A stretch of DNA of 64,000 bases from assembly GCA_964512635.1 (NCBI GenBank), contig CAZEJB010000006.1:1-64000 (forward strand), written 5' to 3'. Source of the DNA: JADZFO01 sp964512635 (GTDB lineage Bacteria; 4484-113; JAFGCY01). A program made the translations under genes and the position numbers. The notes beneath the pieces are model-generated. The model was not told the origin of the DNA. It worked only from the letters and a program-made list of their open reading frames with translations, and made no database searches. The number at the start of each line of letters is the position of its first letter. Positions within the stretch are counted from its first letter, which is position 1. Positions 1 through 8,937 of the stretch are shown here, in pieces.

Positions 1-101
1 CTTTGTGTCTTTGTGTCTTTGTGGTTCAGACTTCATGCGTTGTACGCCGCTGAACCGAGGGAGGATCAGGAATTCGACCACCAAGGCACAAAGACACTAA
101 G
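1..101. repeat. Inverted repeat rich in CTTTGTGTC / GACACAAAG
   Basis: Bases 1-26 and 76-101 are reverse complements at 22 of 26 positions, separated by about 49 bases. The arms read CTTTGTGTCTTTGTG and CACAAAGACAC. Similar wording (ACCACAAAGGGCAC) occurs inside the repeats flanking the REP-type transposase near 31.5 and 32.4 kb. I read it as the end or whole of a small palindromic repeat element. The window begins inside or at it, so its left limit is unknown. No gene is visible in bases 1-182. Confidence 0.5.
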
Positions 102-182
102 AAAGCCAGGAAAGAGAGACATGCCCTCAGTGACGCATAGCTCAGAGGCAATCGATACAGTATGAATGGCTGATCCAGACAG

Positions 183-920
183 CTAATCATGGCTGCCCGG
201 CAGGGGCTGCTCATAGCGCGCGCCGCGCAGCAGGCGCATGATCCAGCCGGCATAAGGCACGCCGCTGGCCTCCAGCGCGCGGCACTCGGCTTCGATGTCG
301 TAGTCCACGCGGCGGATGCTGGGCACGCCATCCTCGACCAGCAGATATGAGGCGCGCGGGTCGCCGTCGAAGGGCTGGCCGACGCTGCCGCAGTTGACCA
401 GCGCGAAGCCGGCGAGCGGGCGGATGAAGGGCTGGTGCAGGTGGCCGAAGGCCACCAGCGGGCTGTCCAGCCCGCCGTAGCACTCGGCGAGCTGCGCAGC
501 GTCCGCATCTGGCGGCGGCGAATCCCAGCAGCTGGCCGGGCTGGCATGCACAAGCGCCAGGCCGGGCTCGCGGTGGATCAAAGGCTGGGCATTCAGCCAG
601 TCCAGATGTGCCGGGGTCAGCCGCGCTCTGGTGGCATCCGCAATCTCCAGCAGCACGGACTTCATCGCGCCAAGCTGTGGTGTGCGCTGGGCAAAGTCCA
701 GCAGGCTCTGGGGCCGGGAGAGCATTTCATCGGTGTTGCCCAGCACGCCCGGCAGGCCCAGAGCGATGATGCGGTCCAGCACCTCCGCCGGCCGCGCGCC
801 AGGCGCGGCCAGGTCGCCGCCGTGCAGCACGAGATCGGGTGAGACTGACTGCAGGTCGGCCAGCACCGCCTCGAAGGCCGTGAGGTTGCCATGGATGTCG
901 CTGACGACAGCAATTCGCAT
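183..920 (-). CDS. Calcineurin-like metallophosphoesterase (YfcE/MJ0936 type)
   Basis: The 245-aa protein opens with the metallophosphoesterase motif MRIAVVSDIHGN (Asp-x-His, first metal site). It continues with a GDLAAPG segment, GVLGNTDE (the Gly-Asn-Thr/His-Asp/Glu block), VHASP and AFGHLHQPF (the GHxH metal-binding block). This is the order seen in small bacterial phosphodiesterases of the YfcE/MJ0936 group, which hydrolyse phosphodiester or phosphomonoester bonds with two metal ions. The substrate cannot be inferred. The length is slightly above the usual 160-240 aa. The ATG at 920 is preceded by a GGAAAGAG Shine-Dalgarno. No signal peptide is present, so it should be cytoplasmic. Confidence 0.85.
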   Translation of the reverse strand: MRIAVVSDIHGNLTAFEAVLADLQSVSPDLVLHGGDLAAPGARPAEVLDRIIALGLPGVLGNTDEMLSRPQSLLDFAQRTPQLGAMKSVLLEIADATRARLTPAHLDWLNAQPLIHREPGLALVHASPASCWDSPPPDADAAQLAECYGGLDSPLVAFGHLHQPFIRPLAGFALVNCGSVGQPFDGDPRASYLLVEDGVPSIRRVDYDIEAECRALEASGVPYAGWIMRLLRGARYEQPLPGSHD

Positions 921-1006
921 CTGCTCTTTCCGGCGCGCAATCTGATTCAGCCCGCCTGCGCAGGGTGATTATGGCAGGCGCGCTGCAGACCGGCGAGCCG
1001 GGTCAG

Positions 1007-1849
1007 CTAGTCAGGCGCGTGGCTGCGGATCGAATCGATCCGCGGGACATGGAAATCGATCTCGGCGTGGGCCGCCGCTTCTTCGCGCTGCGCCAGCAGT
1101 TGTTCCAGGCTGGCGTCGATCAGGCCCAGCGCCTGCAGGCGCGGCCACATCCGGCGGCGCAGCTCGTTGAACTGCGATGGCAGGGTGTAGACGTTCAGGG
1201 TCTCGACGATGTCCTGGCGCTCGACCCTGCCATTCAGGATCAGATGCAGCAGGTTGATGCGCTGCCAGGCGGCCTGGGGAAACTTGCTGTGCGGGTGAAT
1301 CGTCTCGTGCTCGAAGCAGAGGTCCATCAGCTCGCTGTTGCCCGTGTCGAAGGCCAGTACGCTTAAGGGATGCCAGATCTGGTGGTCCTGGTATTCCTCG
1401 GGCAGCGCGTCGATCATGGCCCTGATCGCCGCCGTGCTCAGCGGCTCATCGAGGTCCTTGAAGCCGACCAGCAGCACGGCTAGTCGGGCATAGTCGCGGC
1501 TGACCCGCCCGGCGGGGGTCAGCGGCTCGCGCGCCAGCTCCGCGAGCGCCAGCGACAGCACCTCACGCTGCTGCCCATGGTCATCCAGCGGCCGGTTGCG
1601 CGCCCGCAGGTTATGCAGCAGGAAGCAGCAGCGGTAGTAGACCGCCTCCCAGAGCTCGGCGGGATCGGCATCCTCGGGAAGCTCTGTGCCCGCCGGCGCG
1701 CGGCCCGCGCCAAGCGCGTCGAGGGTCGCGCTGAGCCAGTTCTCAAAGAGCGGCAGCGCCTTGGCATCCTCCCCCGCGTGCTGGAGCTTGAGAAAGCCGT
1801 TGACCTGCGGGTAGAGGAAGTCGTAGAACTGCTGTCGCGTGAGTGGCAC
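1007..1849 (-). CDS. Hypothetical soluble protein, unknown family
   Basis: I do not recognise this 280-aa protein. It is predicted helical and soluble, with hydrophobic patches rich in Leu and Trp, two internal His-rich stretches (HQIWHPL, HETIHPHSKF) and no signal peptide or membrane span. The frame is open upstream to 1969, but the first 40 residues there look non-coding. I chose the GTG at 1849 because an AATAAT box (1856-1861) lies exactly 6 nt upstream, the leaderless spacing used by many genes in this window. A 7-bp hairpin (1974-1989) separates it from the acyl-CoA dehydrogenase upstream. Function unknown. Confidence 0.6.
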   Translation of the reverse strand: MPLTRQQFYDFLYPQVNGFLKLQHAGEDAKALPLFENWLSATLDALGAGRAPAGTELPEDADPAELWEAVYYRCCFLLHNLRARNRPLDDHGQQREVLSLALAELAREPLTPAGRVSRDYARLAVLLVGFKDLDEPLSTAAIRAMIDALPEEYQDHQIWHPLSVLAFDTGNSELMDLCFEHETIHPHSKFPQAAWQRINLLHLILNGRVERQDIVETLNVYTLPSQFNELRRRMWPRLQALGLIDASLEQLLAQREEAAAHAEIDFHVPRIDSIRSHAPD

Positions 1850-1855
1850 GCAGTG

Positions 1856-1861
1856 ATTATT
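1856..1861 (-). promoter_or_regulatory. -10 box of a leaderless promoter
   Basis: AATAAT on the minus strand (5 of 6 to TATAAT), 6 nt before the GTG at 1849. This supports the shorter start for the unknown protein. Confidence 0.45.
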
Positions 1862-2010
1862 GCAGGCGGATGGCAGAGAACGCCGGTTTAGCCAGCAACT
1901 GCTTGAGCTCTTCTGATCTTTGAGCACCTGGCCGATAAGACTCTTTGCGATGATTTGCAAAGCGTCCATGAATGCCGGCTAAAGCCGGCGGTCCGACTTG
2001 GGGACCTTCC

Positions 2011-3198
2011 CTACCCCGCTGCGGCGGCCTTGCTGGCCACGCCCTTGACGGTGCCCATCAGCGCGCGGGCGATGACGATGCGCTGCATCTCCTGGGTGCC
2101 CTCGTAGATCTGCGTGATCTTGGCGTCGCGGAAATAGCGCTCGGCCGGGAAGTCGGTGGTGTAGCCATAGCCGCCGAGGATCTGCACCGCACGGTCGGCG
2201 ACCCAGACGGCGGTGTCGCCGGCGTAGAGCTTGGCCATGGAGCTTTCCTTGGTGTGCACCGCGCCCTGGTCCTTCATCCAGGCGGCGCGGTAGACCAGCA
2301 GCCGGGCGGCGTCGATGCGCGTGGCCATGTCGGCGAGGTAGTTGCCGATGGTCTGGTGCTCGATGATCTTGCGACCGAAGGTCTCGCGCTGCTGGGCGTA
2401 CTGCAGGGCGAAATCGAAGGCGCCCTGGGCGATGCCAAGCGCCTGGGCGGCGATGCCGATGCGGCTGACATCCAGCGCGTTGAAGGCCACCTTGAGGCCG
2501 CCGCCGGCCGGGCCCATCAGCATGTCGCCGGGGATCTTCACATCCTGCAGCACGATCTCGGCGGTATCCGACGCGCGGATGCCCATCTTGTCTTCCAGCT
2601 TGGAGACTGACAGGCCGGGGGTATCGCGCGGCACGATGAAGGCGCTGACCTGCTCGCTCTTGCGCGGGTTCTCGGGATGGCTGCGGGCGAAGATGATGTA
2701 GACGCTGGCGATGGCGCCGTTGGTGACCCAGAGCTTGGTGCCGTTCAGCACCCAGCCGCCGCTGCCGTCGGGCTTCGCCTCGCAGCTCATCGCCGCGGCG
2801 TCGGAGCCGCTGCCGGCCTCGGAGAGGCTGTAGGCCGCGATCCACTCGCCGGAGGCCATTTTGCTGCCGACGAGCTGCTTCTGCTCCTCGGTGCCCCAGT
2901 TCATCAGGGTCTTGCCGGTCAGGCCGCTGTGGACCGCCATGCAGACGCCGAAGGAAGCGTCGCAGCGCGAGAGCTCCTCGATGACGATGGCCTCGGAGAT
3001 GCCGTCTAGCGGGGTGCCGCCATAGGCCTCTTCGATGGTCATGCCGGGGAAGCCCAGCTCGCTCCACTTGGCCCACTTGTCTTTCGGGAAGGTCTTGCTC
3101 TTGTCGCGCTCCAGCGCGCCGGGCATCAGCTCGGTCTCGGCAAACTCGCGCACCGTCTGGCGTACCATTTCCTGCTCTTCAGTGGGGGCGAAAAACAT
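2011..3198 (-). CDS. Acyl-CoA dehydrogenase
   Basis: The 395-aa flavoenzyme oxidises acyl-CoA to trans-2-enoyl-CoA, passing electrons to ETF. The family architecture is complete: N-terminal helical domain, middle beta domain (AYSLSEAGSGSD, WVTNGAIASVYI) and C-terminal helical domain (RETFGRKIIEHQ, QILGGYGYTTDFPAERYFRDAKI). The catalytic base is probably Glu366 in IYEGTQEMQR, the position used by short- and medium-chain enzymes. An alanine-rich tail follows. The ATG has an AGGAGG-type Shine-Dalgarno. A TAAAAT -10 box lies at 3226-3231. No other fatty-acid oxidation gene is adjacent, so chain length and pathway (beta-oxidation or branched amino acid breakdown) stay open. Confidence 0.93.
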   Translation of the reverse strand: MFFAPTEEQEMVRQTVREFAETELMPGALERDKSKTFPKDKWAKWSELGFPGMTIEEAYGGTPLDGISEAIVIEELSRCDASFGVCMAVHSGLTGKTLMNWGTEEQKQLVGSKMASGEWIAAYSLSEAGSGSDAAAMSCEAKPDGSGGWVLNGTKLWVTNGAIASVYIIFARSHPENPRKSEQVSAFIVPRDTPGLSVSKLEDKMGIRASDTAEIVLQDVKIPGDMLMGPAGGGLKVAFNALDVSRIGIAAQALGIAQGAFDFALQYAQQRETFGRKIIEHQTIGNYLADMATRIDAARLLVYRAAWMKDQGAVHTKESSMAKLYAGDTAVWVADRAVQILGGYGYTTDFPAERYFRDAKITQIYEGTQEMQRIVIARALMGTVKGVASKAAAAG

Positions 3199-3225
3199 CG
3201 CGGGCCTCCTGGGGTTGACCGCTCA

Positions 3226-3231
3226 ATTTTA
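3226..3231 (-). promoter_or_regulatory. -10 box for acyl-CoA dehydrogenase
   Basis: TAAAAT on the minus strand, about 27 nt before the start codon with a GGAGG Shine-Dalgarno between. No convincing -35 was seen. Confidence 0.4.
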
Positions 3232-3374
3232 GCCTGCGCGGGGCCAGTGCAGCAGATGGCGTGATGTTACCCAATGATACTTGTGAGGCGGGCAGCTCAG
3301 GGATAGGCTGTCGTATCAGACACAGCTGAAGGGGCGGGCATCTTCGGCCCGGCCTTCGCCTGAGGAGAATTGAG

Positions 3375-6134
3375 ATGAGAAGCCGCAACAATGCTCTACC
3401 CGGCCTTGCGCGCCGGATGAACCAACTCTGGCTCCAGACTTTGAGCATCTGCCTGACAGCCGTGTTCTTCACCGCCTGCACTGGTACGCGAAGGGAGCTG
3501 CCATCGGACCTGGATCTGACTGCTGCGCCGGGCGGGCCCGCCACAGGCAGCCTGGGGGCGGATACGCAGGCAACAGGCCCGGCGCAATTCCCGCTGAGTC
3601 TGCCGGTGGACCATGCCCAGCCCTGGGACGGGCAAGTACAGCGCGGCGCAAGCGACTTTGACGCCGACAGCGTCTGGGTTCCCGGCAGCGATTACCTGCA
3701 GGCCCGCGGCCTGTTCGAAGGCAAGGCCGGCGATCCGTCGGTGCTGGAGATTGACAGCACGCCGGCGGGAGGGACTAACCCACTGAGCTATGCCCTTTAC
3801 CGTCTGCCGATGGCGGGTGCAGAGCCCGGCGCGATCAGCCTTGACGTGAACCTCAGCGCGGCTGCGCAGAGCCCGGCAGCGGGCTCCGGCGATGACGCGG
3901 GACTGGTCTACTGGGTTGGCGTGGCCAACTATGCCAGTGCGCGCTGGGAGTGGCACGGCCCGATGACGGATTCAGCCGTGCGCGTTGCGACCGCTGCCGC
4001 AGTGAAGGGCGGCGCGAGTTATCTCAGCGAACTTGGAAATGCCTTTGTAGCTGTAGTCAGCTATGACGGGCCGTACATCGAGGTACTTGGCCTCGGGGCA
4101 GCACCGTATGACAGCAGCGATAACCTGGCGCCGGAGCAGGTGGCCTTCAGTGCCCTGAACGACAGGCCCGGCGGGCTCGATTATTTCTATGGGCGGCTGG
4201 AAGACAGCAGCATTGCTGGCTATCAGGTCTACTACAGCAAGCAGCCTTTCACCGCTGCATCCAAAGGCAGTGCCAGGCGCCTGGCCTGGCTGGACAACAG
4301 CAGCGTTATAGCGCCGGTGGACCAGGGCCTGGTCAGTTTCCCGGCACAGGGCTCGCTTTATGTCGCGGTTGCTGCCGTGGACCTGGGAGGGAATGAGGGC
4401 CCCCTGTCAGCAGTGCGGCAGGCGCAGGCCGGCAGCGGATCCAATGTGAGGTTGCTGCTCAGCGTTGACAGCGCGGAAGGCCTGGTGAACAGCAACTCGG
4501 AGCTACAGATCAGCTTTGACCCGCCGCTGAGCGCAGTGGAAGATGAGCTGGGCGAGGCAGTCATCCTGGCCTTCGACCTCGACGGTGACGGCAGCGTTGA
4601 TGCTGAGGGCCTCGGCGGCGGAACCAGCAGCATCAACCTTGACACCGGCAAAACCGGAATTCTGAGGCCCAGGGCCTATGCCTATGCCAGCGGTGGCGAA
4701 TACGTTGCTCATGGCAGCGTGAGCCTCTTCATCAGCAGTAATGCTGCGCCGCATGCGGTGCTGAATGCGGACCAGACCCGCCTGTTGCTGACGCCAGACA
4801 AGAACGCTGCCCTGGGCACTGTTAAGTTCGACATGTCCGCCAGCAGCGACCCCGACAACAGCTATGACGAGCTGGACTTCAGCCTGGACCACGACGGCGA
4901 TGGCGTCTTTGAAGCGATCAGCGGCAGCCAGCTTAAGAGCGTCGTCTATTCGCAGCCCGGGCCATGGCTTTGCAGCCTGAAGGCGACAGACCCGGCCGGC
5001 TACAGCACCAGCGCCAGCGTGATGATCCAGGCGCGAATGCTGAGCAGCTTTGAGGCCTCGAAGGGCGCGCTCACCGCTGAAACCAGCAACAAGCTTTGTC
5101 TCGCGAAGGAGCAAAGCAGCGGGACCATGGCGATGTTCTTCTATGAGGGCAGCACGATCTATTGCGTGCGTTCCGTTGATGCGAGCGGAACCGCCTGGGG
5201 CAGCCCGGAAGTGGCAGCAAGTGATGTATTCCTCCCAGGACGGATTTCCGCGCTTGGCCTGAACGGACGCTTCCTGCTTGTCTATCAGGATCACAGCAGC
5301 GAGACCCTGATGGCCTGCCGCACGTCCGGCGTTTATGGCAGCTGGTCCAGTTCGGCGACAATCGCCGACACCGGTAACGCCAATGAGACCGGCCTGATCT
5401 GCAGCGCTGCCATGATCGGCGGCGTGCCTGTGGTGGCCTACTTCGAGGAAGAAGGAGACGGACAGCACAAGCTGCTCTACCGCCCGGCCAGTGACAATCA
5501 GGCCAACGCCTGGGGCGGCGCGGCAGCCGTACAGGTTGACGTGGCCAACCTTGATCCAGGCACCGCTGATAACTGTCTGGTGCTGCTGGAAGTGGGTGGC
5601 GAACCGGCTGTGTTCTATGTCAGTGATGGCGAGCTGAGCTATGAACGCCGCGGAAAGTTACTGGATATCCCGAACTGGAGCTCCAGCGGGGCGCTGCTTG
5701 ACGCAACTGAAAGCATCCACACAAGCGGGTTGGCTGCGGCGATCATCGGCGGCAACCCCGCGGTTGCCTACAGCCGCTTTGACAGCAGTAAGACCGTGTT
5801 CATGCGTGCCGAGGACGCGACGGGATTTGCCTGGGCGGAGCCAGTCGTGTTTAACGCGAGCGGCAGCCAGTCGCTTGCTCTGCTTTCCCTGCCGGACGGG
5901 CGGGCGGCGCTTTACAGTATCAGCAATAGTGCGGACGCGAGCCTGCGCTTCAACCTGAGCCTGGACAACAGCGCGAGCAGTTGGACCGGCTTTGGATACA
6001 TCCGCAGCGGTGGCTGCGGCGATGACTGCGCGGCCCTGCTTGGCAGTCTGGGCCAGCCCATCGCGGCCAGCTTCAGCTACTCACCCAACAGCAGCACCTG
6101 GTACGACCTGAACTGCGTCAGGCCTGTGTACTAG
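3375..6134 (+). CDS. Large exported lipoprotein with propeller-like repeats
   Basis: The 919-aa protein starts after a GAGGAG Shine-Dalgarno. A hydrophobic stretch ends in VFFTAC, a near-lipobox, so it is probably lipid-anchored. Residues about 80-230 contain a domain with the motif YWVGVANY...RWEWHGP, shared with the lipoproteins at 6192-8762 and 28555-30441. The middle carries fibronectin/PKD-like segments with calcium-style acidic motifs (DLDGDGSVDAEG, DHDGDGVFEA). The C-terminal third repeats a roughly 50-residue unit of the type GxPVVAYFEE...RPASDNQANAWGG, resembling sialidase or beta-propeller blades. It converges with a paralogous gene 57 bp away. Likely a surface protein; ligand unknown. 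Confidence 0.75.
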   Translation: MRSRNNALPGLARRMNQLWLQTLSICLTAVFFTACTGTRRELPSDLDLTAAPGGPATGSLGADTQATGPAQFPLSLPVDHAQPWDGQVQRGASDFDADSVWVPGSDYLQARGLFEGKAGDPSVLEIDSTPAGGTNPLSYALYRLPMAGAEPGAISLDVNLSAAAQSPAAGSGDDAGLVYWVGVANYASARWEWHGPMTDSAVRVATAAAVKGGASYLSELGNAFVAVVSYDGPYIEVLGLGAAPYDSSDNLAPEQVAFSALNDRPGGLDYFYGRLEDSSIAGYQVYYSKQPFTAASKGSARRLAWLDNSSVIAPVDQGLVSFPAQGSLYVAVAAVDLGGNEGPLSAVRQAQAGSGSNVRLLLSVDSAEGLVNSNSELQISFDPPLSAVEDELGEAVILAFDLDGDGSVDAEGLGGGTSSINLDTGKTGILRPRAYAYASGGEYVAHGSVSLFISSNAAPHAVLNADQTRLLLTPDKNAALGTVKFDMSASSDPDNSYDELDFSLDHDGDGVFEAISGSQLKSVVYSQPGPWLCSLKATDPAGYSTSASVMIQARMLSSFEASKGALTAETSNKLCLAKEQSSGTMAMFFYEGSTIYCVRSVDASGTAWGSPEVAASDVFLPGRISALGLNGRFLLVYQDHSSETLMACRTSGVYGSWSSSATIADTGNANETGLICSAAMIGGVPVVAYFEEEGDGQHKLLYRPASDNQANAWGGAAAVQVDVANLDPGTADNCLVLLEVGGEPAVFYVSDGELSYERRGKLLDIPNWSSSGALLDATESIHTSGLAAAIIGGNPAVAYSRFDSSKTVFMRAEDATGFAWAEPVVFNASGSQSLALLSLPDGRAALYSISNSADASLRFNLSLDNSASSWTGFGYIRSGGCGDDCAALLGSLGQPIAASFSYSPNSSTWYDLNCVRPVY

Positions 6135-6191
6135 CGTCCGGTACGATGCAGGCGGACCTTGCGCCAGGCCGGCAAGAAACGTCCGCAGCTC

Positions 6192-8762
6192 TCAGGGCGC
6201 CCAGATGTAGTTGAGGCTGCCGGCGCTGTAGTCCAGGTACGCAATGCCCGGCTGTTCGTCGTAGATGTCGGCGGCAATGCTGCAGCCCGTGCCGATATCC
6301 CCGCTGAAATCCAGCAGCTCGGGGGCGTTCCAGTTTGTAGCGTCCGAGATCTTGGACCGGACCAGCTTGAGGTTATCGTTATCGGCATCGTAGTAGCAGA
6401 CCATCGGAATCCCGTTGATCAGCGCCATGCCGCTGTCCCAGCCCAGGCTGTCACCGGCATCCAGCACGAGCGGAGCGGCCCAGGTGCTGCCATTGGGACT
6501 GGTGGCGTTAATCACTCGCAGATGCCCCAGGTAGCGATAGCTGACCGAGGGTCTTGAGTTCAGCTTGTCAATCAGAACGATATCGCCCAGGCCGATGAAC
6601 TCGTTCCCCCCGGTGTCCAGCAGGATCCGGTCGCCCCATTGCACGCCCTTGGAGTCCTCCGCGCGGGTGTAGTACAGCTGGGTGAAGCTTGATTCAGTAT
6701 AAGCGACTGCCGGGCGCCCGTTGACAATTGCCAGCGAGCAATACTGTCCGCCATCGATAGGGGCGGATTCATTAATCAGACGAGCTGTATCCGGCCAGTC
6801 CTCACCGAGCGGATCAATAGCCCTTTTGTAACGTAGCTCTCTAACGCCATTCGACACAGAGGTGTAGGCGATGGCGGCCCGTCCATCAACCTGGGCCAGG
6901 GAGCAGAACTGACCCTCATCCGCATCAACAAGCTCCGGAAGGTCAAGCGGTGCGTCCCAGCTTGATCCGTTGAAATCAAGCGCGCGGATGAACATCAGAT
7001 TGTCATCCGTGTCGTTGTAGTAGGCAATGCAGGGATTGCCGTTAATGACCTTCAGGTCGCAGTAAAGGCCGGTCCGGCCGTTGCTGTCGAGAACCTGCAC
7101 CGCGCCCCAGCTTGCGCCAAGTGGGTCGTTGGCGTGGACAAAGCACAAGTCCTTGCCCGTCGACTCGTAGTAGGCGATCGCCGGCGTGTTGTTCACCATG
7201 GCCAGTGAGGTATAGGTTGACGGCGTCCCGCTGGATGTAACCGTCACCGGGCCTGTACCGACGTTGACCTTGCAGGATGCCTCGCTCTGGTTGTTGGCCC
7301 CGTCAGTCACCCGCACTCGAACAAATCCTCTCCAGGGCGTGCTGAAGGTATGGAAAATGTCCGGGTCAGTGCCGGAATCCAGTTCGAAGATGTTGTCACC
7401 GTTACGGTCCCATTCGTACTTGACGATGCTGTCCCCGCTGTCGCCGCCCGCATTGCTGGCGCTGGCGTCCAGATACACCGTGAATGGTGGCGCGGCCTTG
7501 TGCGCCTCGATCGGTGTGAGCACGGCGGCCGGCGGCGCATTCGACGGATCAAATACGCTGATCGTGACCTGTGCCGTGGCCTGGTTGCCGCCGGCGTCGG
7601 TAACACGCACCTTCGTACCGAACTGGCCGGCCGAGGTGAACGTATGGCTGAAGGTCGAATCGCTGGCCGAGTCTTCATCGTATGCGCCGCGGCCGTCCCA
7701 GTCCCACTCGTAGAGGATGATCTGATCGCCATCCAGTCCACCGTTGCTGGCGCTGGCATCGAAGTTGACCGTCAGCGGGAATTCGCCGGAGTAGGTATCG
7801 GCTTCTAGCGCAGCCACTGGTGGCACGCCGCCGGTACTGATGTTCATTTCGCAGCTGTCTGAAGCTTTCTGGCCGGTACTGTCGCTGACGAAGACCGTGA
7901 TGGTCCAGGCACCGGCGCTGAAGTTGAAGCTCTGCGAGGCCTCCGGCCCGGCGAGGTCGATGTTGCCGTCGCCGTCGAGGTCCCACTCGTAGAGCACGAT
8001 GCTGTCGCCGATATCGCCGCCCGCATCGCTCTGCGAAGCATCCAGCTCGGCAAAGTACGGCGCCTCGCCGGTGACACTTTCCGGGGTCAGGATGGCATTT
8101 GGCGGAACATTTCCAGTGATGTCAAGATGCAGGCTCAGGCCTTCAACAGAGGCGAGACTGCCCTTATCGCAGAGTACAGCGCAGTACAGCTTGCTGGCCG
8201 ACGAGAGGTAGTCGGTGCCATTGCCGGTCGGCAGGCTAATCGTGTCAAAGGCATCGCCAGAATCGAAAGCCCCATGCCACTCCCAGGTGCCCTTCGCAAA
8301 ATTGGATAAGGCGATCCAGCACTTGCTGTCACCCGGAACATCCAGCTCCAGATCCAGTCCCAGGATGTCAAGCTCGCCGCCGGCATAAAAGCCGTAGACC
8401 GCCCACTCGGCTTGTGAGCCGCCGTTGGGGCCAGCAGCAGTTGCGTCGATCAGGCATGTGTCACCGGACGCCACAGCGCCGCTGCTGAGCTGAGTTGCCC
8501 CGGCGCCATCCTGGACCAGATCCTGTAGAGCGCTTGCAAGGTGGAGCTGATCCAGAACCGGCAAGGCCGGAAGTTCTGCCTGGGCTGGATGGAGTTTCTG
8601 TTGTTCTGAGACATTGGCACCGTTGTCATTCTCAGCTGCCGGCACAGGGGAAGAGCTGGTTCGTTGCCCGGCGCAGCCTGACAATGTGAAGATCAACAAC
8701 AATGCAATGATCCTGGTCGCAACTATACTGGCACAGCCCGTGCGCGTTGGCTGCTGGTTCAT
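6192..8762 (-). CDS. PKD-domain lipoprotein with propeller-like C-terminus
   Basis: The 856-aa protein has a signal peptide ending in the lipobox LSGC (Cys29). An N-terminal domain follows with CWIALSNF...TWEWHGAF, then three PKD-type immunoglobulin-like domains. These start VPPNAILTP, VPPVAALEAD and APPAAVLTP, each with LYEWDLDGDGN or YEWDRNGDN and a closing VRVTDxxGNQ. The C-terminal half repeats units of the form MVNNTPAIAYYEST...GASWG, like propeller blades. It is paralogous to the convergent gene 3375-6134. AGGAGG precedes the ATG. PKD domains usually mediate adhesion or polysaccharide/protein binding at the cell surface. No catalytic residues are evident. Confidence 0.8.
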   Translation of the reverse strand: MNQQPTRTGCASIVATRIIALLLIFTLSGCAGQRTSSSPVPAAENDNGANVSEQQKLHPAQAELPALPVLDQLHLASALQDLVQDGAGATQLSSGAVASGDTCLIDATAAGPNGGSQAEWAVYGFYAGGELDILGLDLELDVPGDSKCWIALSNFAKGTWEWHGAFDSGDAFDTISLPTGNGTDYLSSASKLYCAVLCDKGSLASVEGLSLHLDITGNVPPNAILTPESVTGEAPYFAELDASQSDAGGDIGDSIVLYEWDLDGDGNIDLAGPEASQSFNFSAGAWTITVFVSDSTGQKASDSCEMNISTGGVPPVAALEADTYSGEFPLTVNFDASASNGGLDGDQIILYEWDWDGRGAYDEDSASDSTFSHTFTSAGQFGTKVRVTDAGGNQATAQVTISVFDPSNAPPAAVLTPIEAHKAAPPFTVYLDASASNAGGDSGDSIVKYEWDRNGDNIFELDSGTDPDIFHTFSTPWRGFVRVRVTDGANNQSEASCKVNVGTGPVTVTSSGTPSTYTSLAMVNNTPAIAYYESTGKDLCFVHANDPLGASWGAVQVLDSNGRTGLYCDLKVINGNPCIAYYNDTDDNLMFIRALDFNGSSWDAPLDLPELVDADEGQFCSLAQVDGRAAIAYTSVSNGVRELRYKRAIDPLGEDWPDTARLINESAPIDGGQYCSLAIVNGRPAVAYTESSFTQLYYTRAEDSKGVQWGDRILLDTGGNEFIGLGDIVLIDKLNSRPSVSYRYLGHLRVINATSPNGSTWAAPLVLDAGDSLGWDSGMALINGIPMVCYYDADNDNLKLVRSKISDATNWNAPELLDFSGDIGTGCSIAADIYDEQPGIAYLDYSAGSLNYIWAP

Positions 8763-8937
8763 GGGTTCCTCCTGGACTCAGGCGGCTGGCCTGCATCCCA
8801 AAACTCTACCCATCCTGTCTTGCTTCCGATAGTACGTGATATGCAATGTATCAACAACAAACCGGTCATTTCTCAGCGCGGCCTGGATAATCCAAACGGC
8901 CCCGGATCTGACCATACCACTGCCGCTGGTACCTGAA

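Noticed and set aside
1979..3076. A 365-codon frame overlapping the acyl-CoA dehydrogenase in another frame
   Set aside because: Arg/Gly/His-rich composition typical of frame-shifted high-GC coding DNA.
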